Shown one piece after another: positions 1 through 9,904 of a DNA stretch of 64,000 nucleotides (positions are counted from its first letter, which is position 1; each line of letters begins with the position of its first letter). The stretch is taken from NCBI GenBank assembly GCA_027422505.1, contig JAPQWV010000017.1, forward strand, positions 19,779,501-19,843,500, written 5' to 3'. The notes under the pieces are model-generated. The model saw only the letters and a program-made list of their open reading frames with translations. It ran no database searches and had not been told where the DNA came from. The position numbers were made by a program, and so were the translations under genes. The stretch is from Craterostigma plantagineum. Lineage: Eukaryota > Streptophyta > Magnoliopsida > Lamiales > Linderniaceae.

Positions 1-426
1 TTTTATCGTCGAAGGAATCAAACTTATTTAAGCTAATCTAATTTAAAATAAAAAAACATAAAAAACAAAGGAAAAAGAAACGAACGCAACCGAGGGGTAT
101 GGTCGGGCACATGGTGTTGAATTTATTTTATTGACTTGTTGTTGATGATGTTGAATTTATCTTATTACTGGTCGTGTTTAAATTATTTTATTGTTGATCG
201 TGTTTAATTTATTTTATTCTTGAAGGAAATGAACTAATTTAAGTTTAGTTAAAATGATAAAAAAAAAAATCCGAACCCTACCCGGTCGAGTACCCGACCA
301 TCAGGTACCCGCATTTGATCAGGTCGGGATCAAGTATTAAAATACCAGAAGTAATCCCGAAAAACCCGACCTGATCCCACCCCTACTTTTAGCAATGATT
401 ACCTACTATCCTATAATTTCTCTTCA
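1..426. other. AT-rich flank with a truncated GC-skewed repeat end
   Basis: No gene is visible. The stretch is AT-rich, but 270-390 holds alternating CCCGACC / GGTCGGG words and ends in a CCCACCCCTAC-type terminus, a pattern common at the ends of plant hAT-like or foldback non-autonomous elements. A related word (GGGGTATGGTCGGGC) lies near 95. The other end cannot be defined because the window starts inside it. Confidence 0.4.
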
Positions 427-435
427 TATAGTATC

Positions 436-560
436 GGTATTTTTAATAAAATAAACCAAAAAAATAAGCATAAACGAAATAAACAGAAAATATAAAGTAT
501 TAATAAAATAGCAAACTTCGTACGAATTTATTACGAGTTACATAACTCGTATAATTTCGA
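436..560 (+). repeat. left terminal inverted repeat of the MULE
   Basis: This matches the reverse complement of 3575-3699 with a few substitutions and small indels. Its inner part enters a set of palindromic TAACTCGTA...TACGAGTTA units (about 520-672), which the right end also has. Such subterminal units could be transposase contact sites; that is inference. Confidence 0.88.
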
Positions 561-689
561 TACGGGTTATATGTCCAGCTGGAAAGATTCCAGTTGGACT
601 ACACGTGACTTAACTCGTATAAAATTTATACGAGTTACAACCCGTAACTCGTATAAAGTTTATACGAGTTAGATCTGTTTTAAAAAACC

Positions 690-1250
690 CTAGCGGCGCG
701 GCGATACGAACAGACGAAGACGAAGCTTGAAGAAGCCGCTGAAGGTTGAAGAAGCTGCCCACTCCTCGACCTCAGCCGAACCTCAAGGACCTGCCGGCCG
801 CCGCCGCCGACCAGCCCCCCTCCGCGACACGCTGGCCCGCCTCGACACGCCACCCGCCTCGACGACAAGCCGCCACGACCTGCTGTTCTCCGCCGCCCGC
901 CGCCGTCGACGTTTGCTGCCCGCCGCCGCCCCGGCTCGACGAGGTCCTCCGCCTCGAGTAGCTCCCCCGCGAACCGCCGTCCCGCCTCGACGAGGTCCCA
1001 CTGCAGCCCCCCTCGACCCGCCGCTGCCAGTCGCGTCACGCCGCAGCCAGCCGCCGCCTGCTGCTGCTGCCCCGCAGGCCGCCTTGACCCGCCGCCGCCA
1101 GCCGCGTCCAGCCAAATCCCGCCGCCGCTAGCCGCGTCCTGCCGCCCCGCCTCGACGAGCCGCCACCTCGACCCGATGCTGCCGGCCCGCCTAGATGACC
1201 CGTCGCCTCGACCCACGTGACGATCTACGCACGATTACGTTCGGTGAGCG
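690..1250. other. GC-rich segment inside the MULE, possible captured 5' sequence
   Basis: The composition jumps from AT-rich to strongly GC-rich, dominated by CGCC, CTCGACGA and CCGCCG words. Long frames are open on both strands only because stop codons are rare at this composition; none resembles a known protein. It could be a captured CpG-rich 5' end of a host gene or a GC-biased leader of the PMD gene that follows. I see no splice or start evidence to decide. Confidence 0.4.
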
Positions 1251-1366
1251 ATCCCCGTTCCTCGTTATATTTATTTTTGATTTTACGAATTATTTTATTT
1301 TATCGTCTAGGATTTTTACAATAGTAAAAATGATTGATTTATTTATACTTTGTTTTTTGACTGTGG

Positions 1367-2050
1367 ATGGATTTGGATTCTTATTACGGGCCTTTTGGTA
1401 GTTCGGTGTTGACGATGCAGTCAAATCACCATAGTAATGATTTATTGTTAGATGAGGGTGCGATAGATAGAACTATTAAGATTAGGTCCTTAGAAAATGT
1501 TGTGTGGGGTACGAGAGAAGCACCAAATGTTCTACAAGGTCGCTTATTAGATAAGTTGAACGATATGTGTCTATACAACGTCTACAGCTGTATGTCACAG
1601 AGGGTTGACCCTCATTTGATTACAGCATTGGTAGAGTGTTGGAGGAAAGAGACCCATACGTTCCATTTTTATGTAGGGGAGGCGACCGTCATTTTACAGG
1701 ACGAAGGAATTTTGTGATGTTTGCGTGTAGATGGTAGTTGTGTGTCCGGTATGATCAAACCGAGGACGGGTCATACAGTGGATTGACGAGTGCGAGCGGT
1801 TGCTAGGTTTTAGACCGCCTGTTGAGAAAATTAAGGGGTCATCGCTTTCGATGAAGTCGTTAGCGAATTGGTTGTTGGCCCATCCGATTTCGAATGATAG
1901 CAACAAGGAAGAGGTTGAGTGTTCAGCACGTGGTTACGCGATGTTGCTCTTTGGTGCGGTGATGTTCCCTGACTGTAGCGCGAGCACCGTATCGTTGACC
2001 TACCTTCAGCTGTTGGAGGATATTGATGAGGTAGCCACGTTTAGTTGGTA
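1367..2050 (+). pseudogene. plant mobile domain (PMD / aminotransferase-like) gene, broken and 3'-truncated
   Basis: The first frame (1367-1717) starts MDLDSYYGP and has the PMD hallmarks SSVLTMQSNH, an ALVECW helix and FYVGEATVILQD. An in-frame TGA follows (1715-1717), after which the expected LRVDG motif continues in the same frame. A frameshift near 1780 moves the reading to another frame with ECERLLGFRPP, AMLLFGAVMFPD and YLQLLEDIDEVATFSW, which closes at 2051. In intact family members this last motif continues as W-G-S-A-V-L-A; here the match stops at about 2048, where a minus-strand transposase fragment starts. PMD proteins include MAIN and MAIL1 of Arabidopsis, which act in silencing and genome stability, and transposon-borne relatives. 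This copy is a pseudogene. Confidence 0.85.
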
Positions 2051-3238
2051 ACAGACTCCTTCCACGTACCGTAAACATTTTCCATAGCTCTTTTCAGACC
2101 ATAAGCTTTAATATATGAGCTATCGTAGCCATATCTATCTTTCACGAGTTGTTGGACATTCTTGGGTAGGAATTGCAGATCGACTCTCACGGTTCCAACC
2201 AACATATCAGCAATAAAATTTCGAGATATATTACGGTGTGCTCGCCAGCTCAGTCATATAGCAAGTGTGTGGTCCTTCAAATTTTGTAATAGACCAGTAC
2301 TTTTTTTGGTTTGAAGGATTCCCTCAATCTCCAAGGGCAATCAGTCGTGTGATCAATTGAACACTCCAACGTGTACTGCTGCTCTCGTTGACGTTGTACT
2401 CGCGTCTAGCAACCCTGCCGTCGACGGCACGTTGTAAATGTTTCTTAGTTTGAAAAATCATACCTCGGCAAAACATAGGGTTTTCTCTGTCGTAAAACGC
2501 GCCGTAATCACCGTATTCGTCACCACCAGGAGGTGGCATTTGGTACGTTTGGAAAAATGGGACAGACTGGAACAGCGTTGGAGGAGCAGAGTCCAGTGAA
2601 GTGGTATCGGCTGGCGCATCGTCGTCGTCGTCCTCGTTGGGATCGGGTAACTCGGACAGTGGATCCTCATCGTCCGCTTTCGAATCACTAACATCAACGT
2701 CTTCCTCTGGGTCTGGCACGAAGTCTGGGTCCGGCTCTGACACGGATTCCGGCATATTGAATGAAACACCAAGCGTCGGCATCTCCAGAGAAACATTACT
2801 GAACCTTGCCGTAACTGAGAGAATGTCGGGAAAATTCGGACAGGTATAACTCGAAGAACCAACTTCAAAATTCCGATGAGGCTCTTCGTTCAAATCAAAA
2901 TTTGAATTTTCAACTATTTCAACAAAGACCTCAACAGAGTTGTTCTCCGAATAGGGATGGATAAATAATTGTAAAACGTTGTCGTTGGAGATTTGGAATA
3001 ACTGATGAAAGAGGCGGGAATGTTGAAAGTATTCATTTTTCGCCTGGACAATTAACGAACAACGAGTGCTATCAGCACCCGTAATTTCGAGCAACAATGA
3101 CATAAACTCCGAAAAACTGGTGTTGCGACGGATTCGCCTATACGCAGTAGGACGGATACTATATTTAACGATAGAATCGGATGATTGAATTATTTCACCG
3201 TTGAAATATATTACGACTTGTACACGACTCGACACCAT
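2048..3238 (-). pseudogene. MuDR-type MULE transposase, N-terminal part only
   Basis: The best start is the ATG at 3238, with a TATAAATA box (3274-3281 on this strand) about 36 bp before it. The open frame runs to 2324. It has an acidic serine-rich middle, then GMIFQTKKHLQRAVDG and REYNV, the start of the Mutator transposase DNA-binding region. Beyond the stop, the minus strand of 2050-2310 still encodes RAHRNISRNFIADM, a DRYGYDSSYIKAYG motif and a YGTWKES motif, the helical region that follows in MuDR-like proteins. A frameshift or stop therefore lies near 2310-2330. The catalytic DDE domain is absent: the sequence meets the PMD gene tail to tail at about 2048. Confidence 0.85.
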
Positions 3239-3273
3239 TTTGTGTTGTATTTGAAAAATCGAAAGTGGCGGGG

Positions 3274-3281
3274 TATTTATA
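3274..3281 (-). promoter_or_regulatory. TATA box of the MULE transposase
   Basis: TATAAATA on the minus strand lies 36 bp upstream of the chosen ATG. Spacing and sequence fit a plant core promoter and support that start. The sequence just upstream is the palindrome-rich subterminal region. Confidence 0.6.
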
Positions 3282-3299
3282 GAGAAAACTCTTATTTGT

Positions 3300-3699
3300 G
3301 TCTCGTAACTCGTAATAAATAAGTACGAATTACTTGGACACTGTATCCCCATGCAGGTTGGTCGGCCACGGACCGTAACTCGTATGGAATTTATACGAGT
3401 TATCAAATCGTATAAAGTTCTTACGAGTTACCTGTGCCACGCCAGGTCAACACGCCCGTTTACCATTAAGTCGTGTGTTTATCATACGAATTAATAACTC
3501 GTATCTTGTTCCTACGAGTTACGCGGCATATGGAAGCCACATCAGGTCAACGGGTCACCGTGTCCACCTAACTCGTATCTACTTACGAGTTAGTAACTCG
3601 TATGAAATACATACGAGTTTGCTATTTTATTAATGCTTTTCTTTTTCTTTATATTTCGTTAATGCTTATTTTTTTTTGGTTTATTTTATTAAAAATACC
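3300..3699 (-). repeat. right terminal inverted repeat with palindromic TACGAGTTA array
   Basis: The outer ~110 bp mirror the left end. The inner part holds several units of the form AACTCGTAT-N6-8-TACGAGTTA, each a potential hairpin (for example near 3380, 3500, 3575 and 3600). The intervening GCCAGGTCAACACG and CATCAGGTCAACGGGTC segments also look alike. Confidence 0.85.
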
Positions 3700-3708
3700 T
3701 ATAGTATC

Positions 3709-4452
3709 ATATACGATATATCTATCGTCTTCTTTCTTGTACTTTTTATTATTTAAATATAAAAATGTATGGGAGTTCAGACATCATTTTACTATCTCAA
3801 AGTTTTCTTTATCACAAATGTGAATACATAGTATATTTTTTTATTAGCCTTGTCTTCCATACCTGATTGGATGACCGAACTTCGCTAAATAAATGACATA
3901 TGTCAGGACAAAAATGGTCGATTGATTGTAATGTGCCATGTGTCACGTTTTAAATGGAGTTAGGTTATACACAGTTGGATAGGAATGTCGTAACCTTATT
4001 TCAGACTTGATAAGATTTTGATTATAAGTTCATAAGTTATGTTAACTTTACTTTAAAAATAATAATAGATAAAATTATGGGCAATTTATCGTCGCGCCTT
4101 GTGCGCGGCTTCGAATATCTAAGAGAGAGAGAGAGAGAGAGTCAGCAACACATATCGAAATATTAAATTTTAGGGGTTTTGTTGGATTATATATATAGCA
4201 ATCTAGTTTTGAAACACAAAACTTATTATAATATATTTAATTAAGTGTGTGGACGAGCTCGGTTCGAAAACATATTTCAAAAATAATGGCAAAAAACTGG
4301 TTCAATCTACTCCAGTCAATGCAGTCAACGCCGATCAACCGAGACTGGCTCGGTATCTGACTAGGTTTGTTGGTGCTGCTACTGATGGGTTGGTTGGTCT
4401 CAAGACTGGACTGGTTCAGTACCTGACTCATCGGTCGGTTGATATACTGGTA
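3709..4452. other. intergenic sequence with a (GA)n run and a GACTGGTT-rich stretch
   Basis: No gene recognised. A (GA)10 microsatellite lies at 4122-4141. Just before it, CGCGC-CTTGT-GCGCG could form a short hairpin. The segment 4250-4452 is built of related GACTGGTTCAGTACCTGAC and TCGGTCGGTTG words, which resume at 19404-19450 beyond the nested insertions. It is the original target of the split hAT MITE. Confidence 0.5.
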
Positions 4453-4471
4453 GTGACTGGTAGGGTTGCAG

Positions 4472-6204
4472 TGATCGCTTGTGTGTATGTTTAAATTAAA
4501 AGATCGTGCGAGTACGTCAAGTAATAATTAAAACGAATATATTATAACTAGAATCACGCGCGATAGGCAGTGTACCTATCGTTTGTAATATAGCTATAGC
4601 GAATATCCGAGTACCGAACACGAGGAATAAATTGAGTACTAGTATTAACCTATCGACTCGATATTTAACCTAAATAAAATAACAGGATTTGTTTATTTTA
4701 CGAACTAACTTAACAGAGCAACTTAAAGGATCGAAAGACTAAGGAACACAACTAGAAGTAATAAGAGTGACTTAAGATGACAAATATGTGTTCGGGATTC
4801 GAATCCCGCTGAGTTTTGTTGGCTAAGGCTTACGAAATATCGCTCCTACGTGATTATCGACTAAATCGCAGTAATTTCCTACCCACTCACGGATTTGCTG
4901 TCGCCCTAAACGTTCGTGGGGATCTAAATTTAGCGATTACTAGACGGCGAGGAACGGGTATTTGCTGTCGCCCTATACTCGAATCCTAACGTCTACGAAC
5001 GGTCTAATCGTTATTTAGCTGTCGCCCTAAACGATATACCACACATGCATATCAACACATAGACATATTGATACTAAAAAAACAACATCATAGAACGATA
5101 AATAGTCGAATACACGTGTTCACGATTATCCTACGCCTTAACTACAACATAACCCAACGTTCATCTATTCCCAAACACACAAAAGGATTAGCAACTCATA
5201 TTGAACGTCACAACAACGAGATTTAGGAAAACGAGGATAGAGAACTCATAAAAACTTCCCTAAGAAGTGAATATGGCGTTTCCGAGGTGGAGCTCTCGTT
5301 CCTCGATCGTATGAGCGTATCTTCGTTGCTGGATCGTCCCTTGAGCTTCTCCGAATCACGGGACTGCTTCTAGTGTTCTTCCTTCTCTTTTTTGCTCTAA
5401 GTTTTCGTCCCTCTCCAGTTCTTTTTCAGTTCTAAGGAGCATCCCCTTTTTATGCTTCGAAAATGGGCTAAAACCCTGAATTTTGGCACGTTCACGGCCT
5501 CTTAATGGGCCTTAACGGCCGTGACGGCGGCTCAAAACCCTATTTCTTGACTTTCTGGCATGAGTCACGGCCTCGTGCAACATGATTCACGGCCGTGAAG
5601 GAGGCTTAAACCCTAAAACTTGACTTTCTGGCACGATTCACGGCTTGTTGCATCTTAAGTCACGGCCGTGAATCAATGGATTTTTCCTTCGTTGAACTCT
5701 CTGCCTTGATTCACGGCTTGTTTGCATAAGGCTTCACGGCCGTGAATAAACATTCTCCAACTCTCTGCCGTAGTTCACGGCTTCGTACATCAGGGTTCAC
5801 GGCCGTGACACTGGAGGCTTATGTCTCTTACGCTCACTGCCCACATTCACGGCCTCATACAAAGGAGTTCACGGCCGTGACTGTCATTAGTCGACCCACT
5901 GCCCACTGTCACGGCTTCATGCAATATGATTCACGGCCGTGACCCTTCTCCGTAAGCTTACTGCCAACATTCACGGCCTCTTGCAAGACTGTTCACGGTC
6001 GTGACTTATATCTGGCAGCTTCAAACTTCGCCATTTTCGTGTCGTTTCCGCCTCGTTTTCGTTCCTTTTCGCTTGATAATCATTCGAAGGTCCTACAATA
6101 TTTAAATGAGTGTAAATAGAGCCAATAAATGCATAGAATGATCAAAAATTTCCTATTATAACCCAAATAAACATAACAATAAACGTATTAAAATACGTTT
6201 ATCA
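4472..6204 (-). repeat. 3' LTR of Athila-1
   Basis: Begins TGATCGCTTG and ends GTTTATCA on the plus strand. It contains the eight-unit CACGGCCGTG array (5485-6010), a TATA-like ATAAAAAG on the minus strand just below the array (near 5450), and a set of TTGCTGTCGCCCTA repeats at about 4905-5040. Confidence 0.95.
5485..6010 (-). repeat. eight-unit TCACGGCCGTGA array in the LTR (U3)
   Basis: Perfect or near-perfect palindromes start at 5513, 5587, 5660, 5734, 5795, 5869, 5931 and 5992. Spacings are 74, 73, 74, 61, 74, 62 and 61 bp, so two classes differ by about one helical turn. Each unit has a half site TCACGGC(C/T)T about 20-30 bp away and usually a central TGCA. The same array is in the 5' LTR at about 17970-18490. 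In element orientation it lies upstream of the TATA-like box, the place of a U3 enhancer. Confidence 0.9.
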
Positions 6205-6240
6205 AACCTCCCCACACTTAAGCTTTTGCTTGTCCTCAAG
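6205..6240 (-). promoter_or_regulatory. polypurine tract and adjacent TCCT-loop hairpin, Athila-1
   Basis: Directly inside the 3' LTR the minus strand reads GTGTGGGGAGGTT, a typical plus-strand priming tract. Next to it, CTTG-TCCT-CAAG (6229-6240) can fold into a short hairpin. Versions of the same arrangement recur at 7461-7500, 43093-43126 and 46130-46170. Confidence 0.75.
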
Positions 6241-7460
6241 ATAATTAAAAGCAAGAAAAGGTTATCAAGATAACGGCACGACCATTCACAATTCACCAAC
6301 GCAGATGGAAAACACAAAATGGAATCAAGCAAGCAATTATGGACACTGCAAAAAATAATCAGCACTAATCGACACGAATTTCCTTAGCACTACTAATCGA
6401 GATCCACACCTCGCAGGGATTCACTCAAATCACTCAGTGTATAGGCTAAAAAATCGGTGAATCACTCAATTCATGCAATAATATAGTCTAAACCATATGC
6501 TTGCAAGTCAATCGCACGTCTACTACTTAAAGCAGTTAGCATGAATCAGAAGGTCTTTTTCGGGTTAAATGGGTTCAGATAGTATTGAAGTGGTAATGGA
6601 ATCACATATGAGTAGCAGTCGTGTCGGTCTTCATGTCATTGTCTAAAGCACGCCAACAATTAGCCTTTCTGATTACGCCGTCTTCATATTCTTATTTTTG
6701 CTGCGTTCCACTATACCTTTCTTCTTCCAAGTCTATAAATGAGGGGATGATGTGGAAAACACGAGATCGGAAGATTATCAAAGGAAAGGTTCTTTTTCTT
6801 TTTTTTTCGCAACAGCTTATTCTCCTCATGCTTCACTTCTCCAAATTTTTTCTTCTTCTTTTTTTTTTCTTCAACAAACTGTTCACTTCCTGCGGGCCGT
6901 CATCTCTGCGCTTTTCGACTTTGACATTTGACTTTCACTTCCGCTTAACTCGGGTTCAAATGATCTCTGGAGGCTTATTTAGGTCAGAGGGTTATGATAT
7001 ACGAGGTGTAAGGAATAAATAGGCTTAGGCATAAAGTGGCTAACTACAGTGATCAGTCGTGGTCGGGAACTTTGGCCGTGGACTTATTTCCTAATGCTTT
7101 CGTCATATTCATACAAAACATACTATAAGCAATTTCAATGCGTATCAAACAAGCAAGTTCTAGAGAGACGTAAATTATGCACTACTCACACAACCAAGAA
7201 AAAATGAGCAAAAGCTCTTCAGCTCAAACTCTCACAACGGAACATGGGTTATGTGTGTCTCTCAAAGTAACACTATATCTATTCATGCTGAAAATATTAA
7301 ATCACTGATGCATGTCTTTATCGCTCACTAGACTCCCTAATATGCAATCCACATTGAGATGAACGCAAACAATCATGCCAAACTTTTATAGATTTAAAAG
7401 CCCAAAACACGTCATAAAAAATTTTCACGTAACTTTTCAACAAAATTCCTTAACAAAACT
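6241..7460. other. non-coding spacer of Athila-1 between two PPT-like tracts
   Basis: No coding sequence recognised. The plus strand has a pyrimidine-rich stretch (6780-6890). Such a spacer between the env-position ORF and the 3' LTR is usual in Athila elements. Confidence 0.5.
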
Positions 7461-7500
7461 CCCCCTCCCCACACTTAAGATTCACGTTGTCCTCAACGTG
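7461..7500 (-). promoter_or_regulatory. second, internal PPT-like tract with perfect TCCT-loop hairpin
   Basis: CCCCCTCCCCACACTTAAG closely matches the PPT next to the LTR. It is followed by CACGTTG-TCCT-CAACGTG, a 7-bp perfect stem with a 4-nt loop (7483-7500). It may be an internal plus-strand priming site; that is inference from the duplicated architecture. Confidence 0.65.
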
Positions 7501-7800
7501 TAAAAGAAATAACAGGTAGGTAAAAGAAGTTGAAAAGAACGTGACTCCCCTGAAAAATTGGCGTGGCCCTGCCTCTATCATTTGATGTAGTTTGAACATG
7601 GTTGCTTCACTGATTGTGAATATTTTGGGTCGTAGTCTGAATTCGTGTCACGTTTCCTGTAAGCACTTAATAAGAAAATTAAACGTACGATGGAAATAAA
7701 AAGTAATAGCAAAACGAGTCATAATCATCAAAAGTGTCGTGATGACTAAACCAAACACACAAAGTGTTTTACAAAAGAAAAATCCCAACTGAAGTCGGAA

Positions 7801-9113
7801 CTAAGGTGGTGGTGGTGAGGGCTGCCGAGGGCGAAGGAACGCCAGTGACTCCTGTGATCGCCTGACCGCGTCGTTCATGGGTTTAAGGGCCTGCTCATAT
7901 CGCTGTTTCTCCTCGCGGTAGCGTCGGTGGGCTTCCTCGTTTCGACGCTCATACTCTTCCTGGCACCGTCGTGTTTCCTCATCGCGTCGAATGGCCTCCT
8001 CGTTGTAGTGTAGCATGTCCTCGCGCAGTGTGTGAAGGTCAGCGGCTGAGGCAAAACGAGCAACCCTGATGATTCGCCCTCGTGATAACCAGAGGAATGG
8101 GAAGTGCCGGCAGTGTCGGGGTGAACTGGGAATGGCCCCACGCCCTCAATTTGTAGTGGCTCTGGGAATGCATCGCCCAGGTCCGTCTGCCCACGGTAAA
8201 CCTCATGCCAGACGTAAACCTTGTTCGAGCGGGACCAGGTGGGCGCCTTGATCAACATCTTCATCTTCACCATCATATCCTCGTTGACCGGATTACGCCC
8301 GCCCACAATCTCCATCTCCGGTGGATTTTCTGGCCATAGGTTAAGGCCTTTGATGATCCTAGTAATAAATGGCGCTACTGCGATCTTCCCGTGGCTACGA
8401 ACGTCGGCTTGGGCCGCGAAGGCGTGCTTCAGGGCCATTCCTAGGTGTATGTGTTCCCCGCGCTGCATCTTGATTAAATAAAAGAGGTCGCGAAGACCAA
8501 TCGCGTCGTGTGACTCGCCCCTTGGTGTGAGCGATGTCGTCAGTAGCCGGTGGATATATCGCAGACCGGGGCTCCTGAGTGATGAGGCCTTCGATGTTTT
8601 GACGCTGAAGGGTGGCTCGCCGGGTCTTGTAATCTCATCCCAACAGGCCTGTCGGACGTCCGGATTTTCCAAATAGTTCTTGTAATATAAGTCTTGTAGC
8701 CCTTGGTGCCCGTAAGGTAGCTCCGGTGTCCCAATTGCACGGCAGATGTCTTTAATGGTAAACACCTCCTCCGTGTTAAACGCTCGAAAAGTAATCTTGT
8801 TCCGGCCGAATTCTTCGTGGGCGAAGGTGGACAGGAACTCCAGGGTAAGCTCTTTATATCCCGGCTCGTCGATGTGAAAGAAATCGAGCCACCCACTCAG
8901 TGACAGGTAGCCGGCCACCTGCTGGTCAATGTTGTACTTTTCCAGCGTGTCATGATCGATCTGATCGGTCGGGATGAACTGTGTTTCCTTGAGCCGGTTG
9001 TAGCGGGCTTGGTGCGTCTCATCTTCAAATTGCCCCATAGCCTCTAGTAATGTCGGCGTGCCTTGGCCTCGACGTTGACGACTCGATGATGCGGCCGAGC
9101 GACTTCTACCCAT
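7801..9113 (-). pseudogene. Athila env-position ORF (ATHILA ORF-type protein), frameshifted near the C-terminus
   Basis: The start is the ATG at 9113 (MGRSRSAASSSRQRR, a basic N-terminus). The body has GYLSLSGWLDFFHIDEPGY, LTLEFLSTF, ITFRAFN and a MQRGEHIHLG-type region. This resembles the ORF found downstream of integrase in Athila-lineage elements. In the start frame it runs 412 residues. A one-base shift near 8050 restores ADLHTLREDMLHYNEE followed by a highly charged RR/EE-rich coiled-coil tail and PSPPPP, ending at 7801; that is probably the ancestral C-terminus. No signal peptide or convincing membrane segment is visible, so 'env' describes position only. Function unknown. Confidence 0.75.
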
Positions 9114-9900
9114 AGTACCTAGACGTCCAAATGTGAGTTGGCGAGAAGTAGATAATCAACACAGCTTGACTCAACCAACGTAGCGACAAAATTAACAATT
9201 CTAAAACAAGAACAAATACAATTTCAAAGCGGCATTTTGTCGAACACAAAATAGACATGCTATAATACTTGTCCAAAACGCAATAATCAATCAACCACGC
9301 ACTTGCTTCGATTCAAACAATGACACGATGCTAATGAAAACATAAAGCAACCAACTTAGTCAATAATTTTCGAAAATCCCCAAATCATGCAATTAGGGTT
9401 TATGATTCCAAATTGAAAATTTACGGACGAAATCATGAAATTGATCACACCCAAGGCATTCAAAGCAGATATCTAACCATAAAAAGCAATACAAACACCA
9501 CATTTGACCCAAATTGTAAAAGCCCCAATTTTGAAAATTAGGGTTCATCGCCCGAAATCGAAATTCATACACGAAAACTGCAAATATGTCAAGCCTAACA
9601 CGCTTAAAACACGAATGTAGTAATGAGAGAGTAATGAAAACACAAAAAATTGATCAAAATCTCGAAAAATACCCACATTCGCAAAATATAGATTTGAAGA
9701 TGAAAGCTCATACCTCGTCGATTTAATCGCGTTGAATTAGATGTGAAACGAGTTGTGCGGTGTCGCCGGAAATTCGAGCTGCTAAAAGGATCCGAGATGT
9801 GGTGATTTTGGAGTGAAAGTTATGAGGAATTTTCAATCGTCGGTGATTTGGAAGTGAAGAAGATGAAAAAATGATGAAATGGTATTTTAAGAGTAAAAAT
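9114..9900 (-). promoter_or_regulatory. leader of the env-position ORF with a likely intron
   Basis: On the minus strand the sequence CGACGAG|GTATGAG (junction near 9717) is a near-perfect plant splice donor. GACGTCTAG just above the ATG (near 9124) could be the acceptor. The AT-rich stretch between has the look of a leader intron. Upstream, next to the CACGGCCGTG array, the minus strand has CTTAAAATACC, a weak TATA-like box. This suggests a separate internal transcript for the extra ORF. Confidence 0.45.
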
Positions 9901-9904
9901 GGAC

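Larger units (their letters stand above)
436..3699. mobile_element. Mutator-like element (MULE) carrying a plant mobile domain gene
   Basis: A 3264-bp element is flanked by a perfect 9-bp duplication TATAGTATC (427-435 and 3700-3708), the size expected for Mutator-like transposons. Both ends begin GGTATTTTTAATAAAATAAA and stay similar for at least 110 bp. Inside are a broken plant-mobile-domain (PMD) gene on the plus strand and the N-terminal part of a MuDR-type transposase on the minus strand. The catalytic DDE half of the transposase is missing, so the element cannot be autonomous. MULEs that carry PMD genes are known in plants; the boundary, duplication and gene order here are read directly. 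Confidence 0.92.

Noticed and set aside
680..1216. Long overlapping ORFs on both strands in the GC-rich block
   Set aside because: Open only because stops are rare at this GC content; Arg/Pro/Gly-rich low-complexity translations with no family resemblance.
2601..2849. Plus-strand Ser/Gly-rich ORF
   Set aside because: Mirror frame of the acidic region of the minus-strand MULE transposase.
4080..4125. Helitron 3' end (CGCGC hairpin followed by CTAA)
   Set aside because: The hairpin and an 11-nt spacer are present, but the base after CTAA is G, not T, it runs into a (GA)n tract, and no 5' end was found.
4249..4494. Plus-strand ORF of 81 codons
   Set aside because: Composed of GACTGGTT-type repeats and reads into the Athila-1 LTR.
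5485..6010. CACGGCCGTG repeats as a CRISPR array
   Set aside because: Plant LTR sequence with short palindromic units, two spacing classes and no cas genes.
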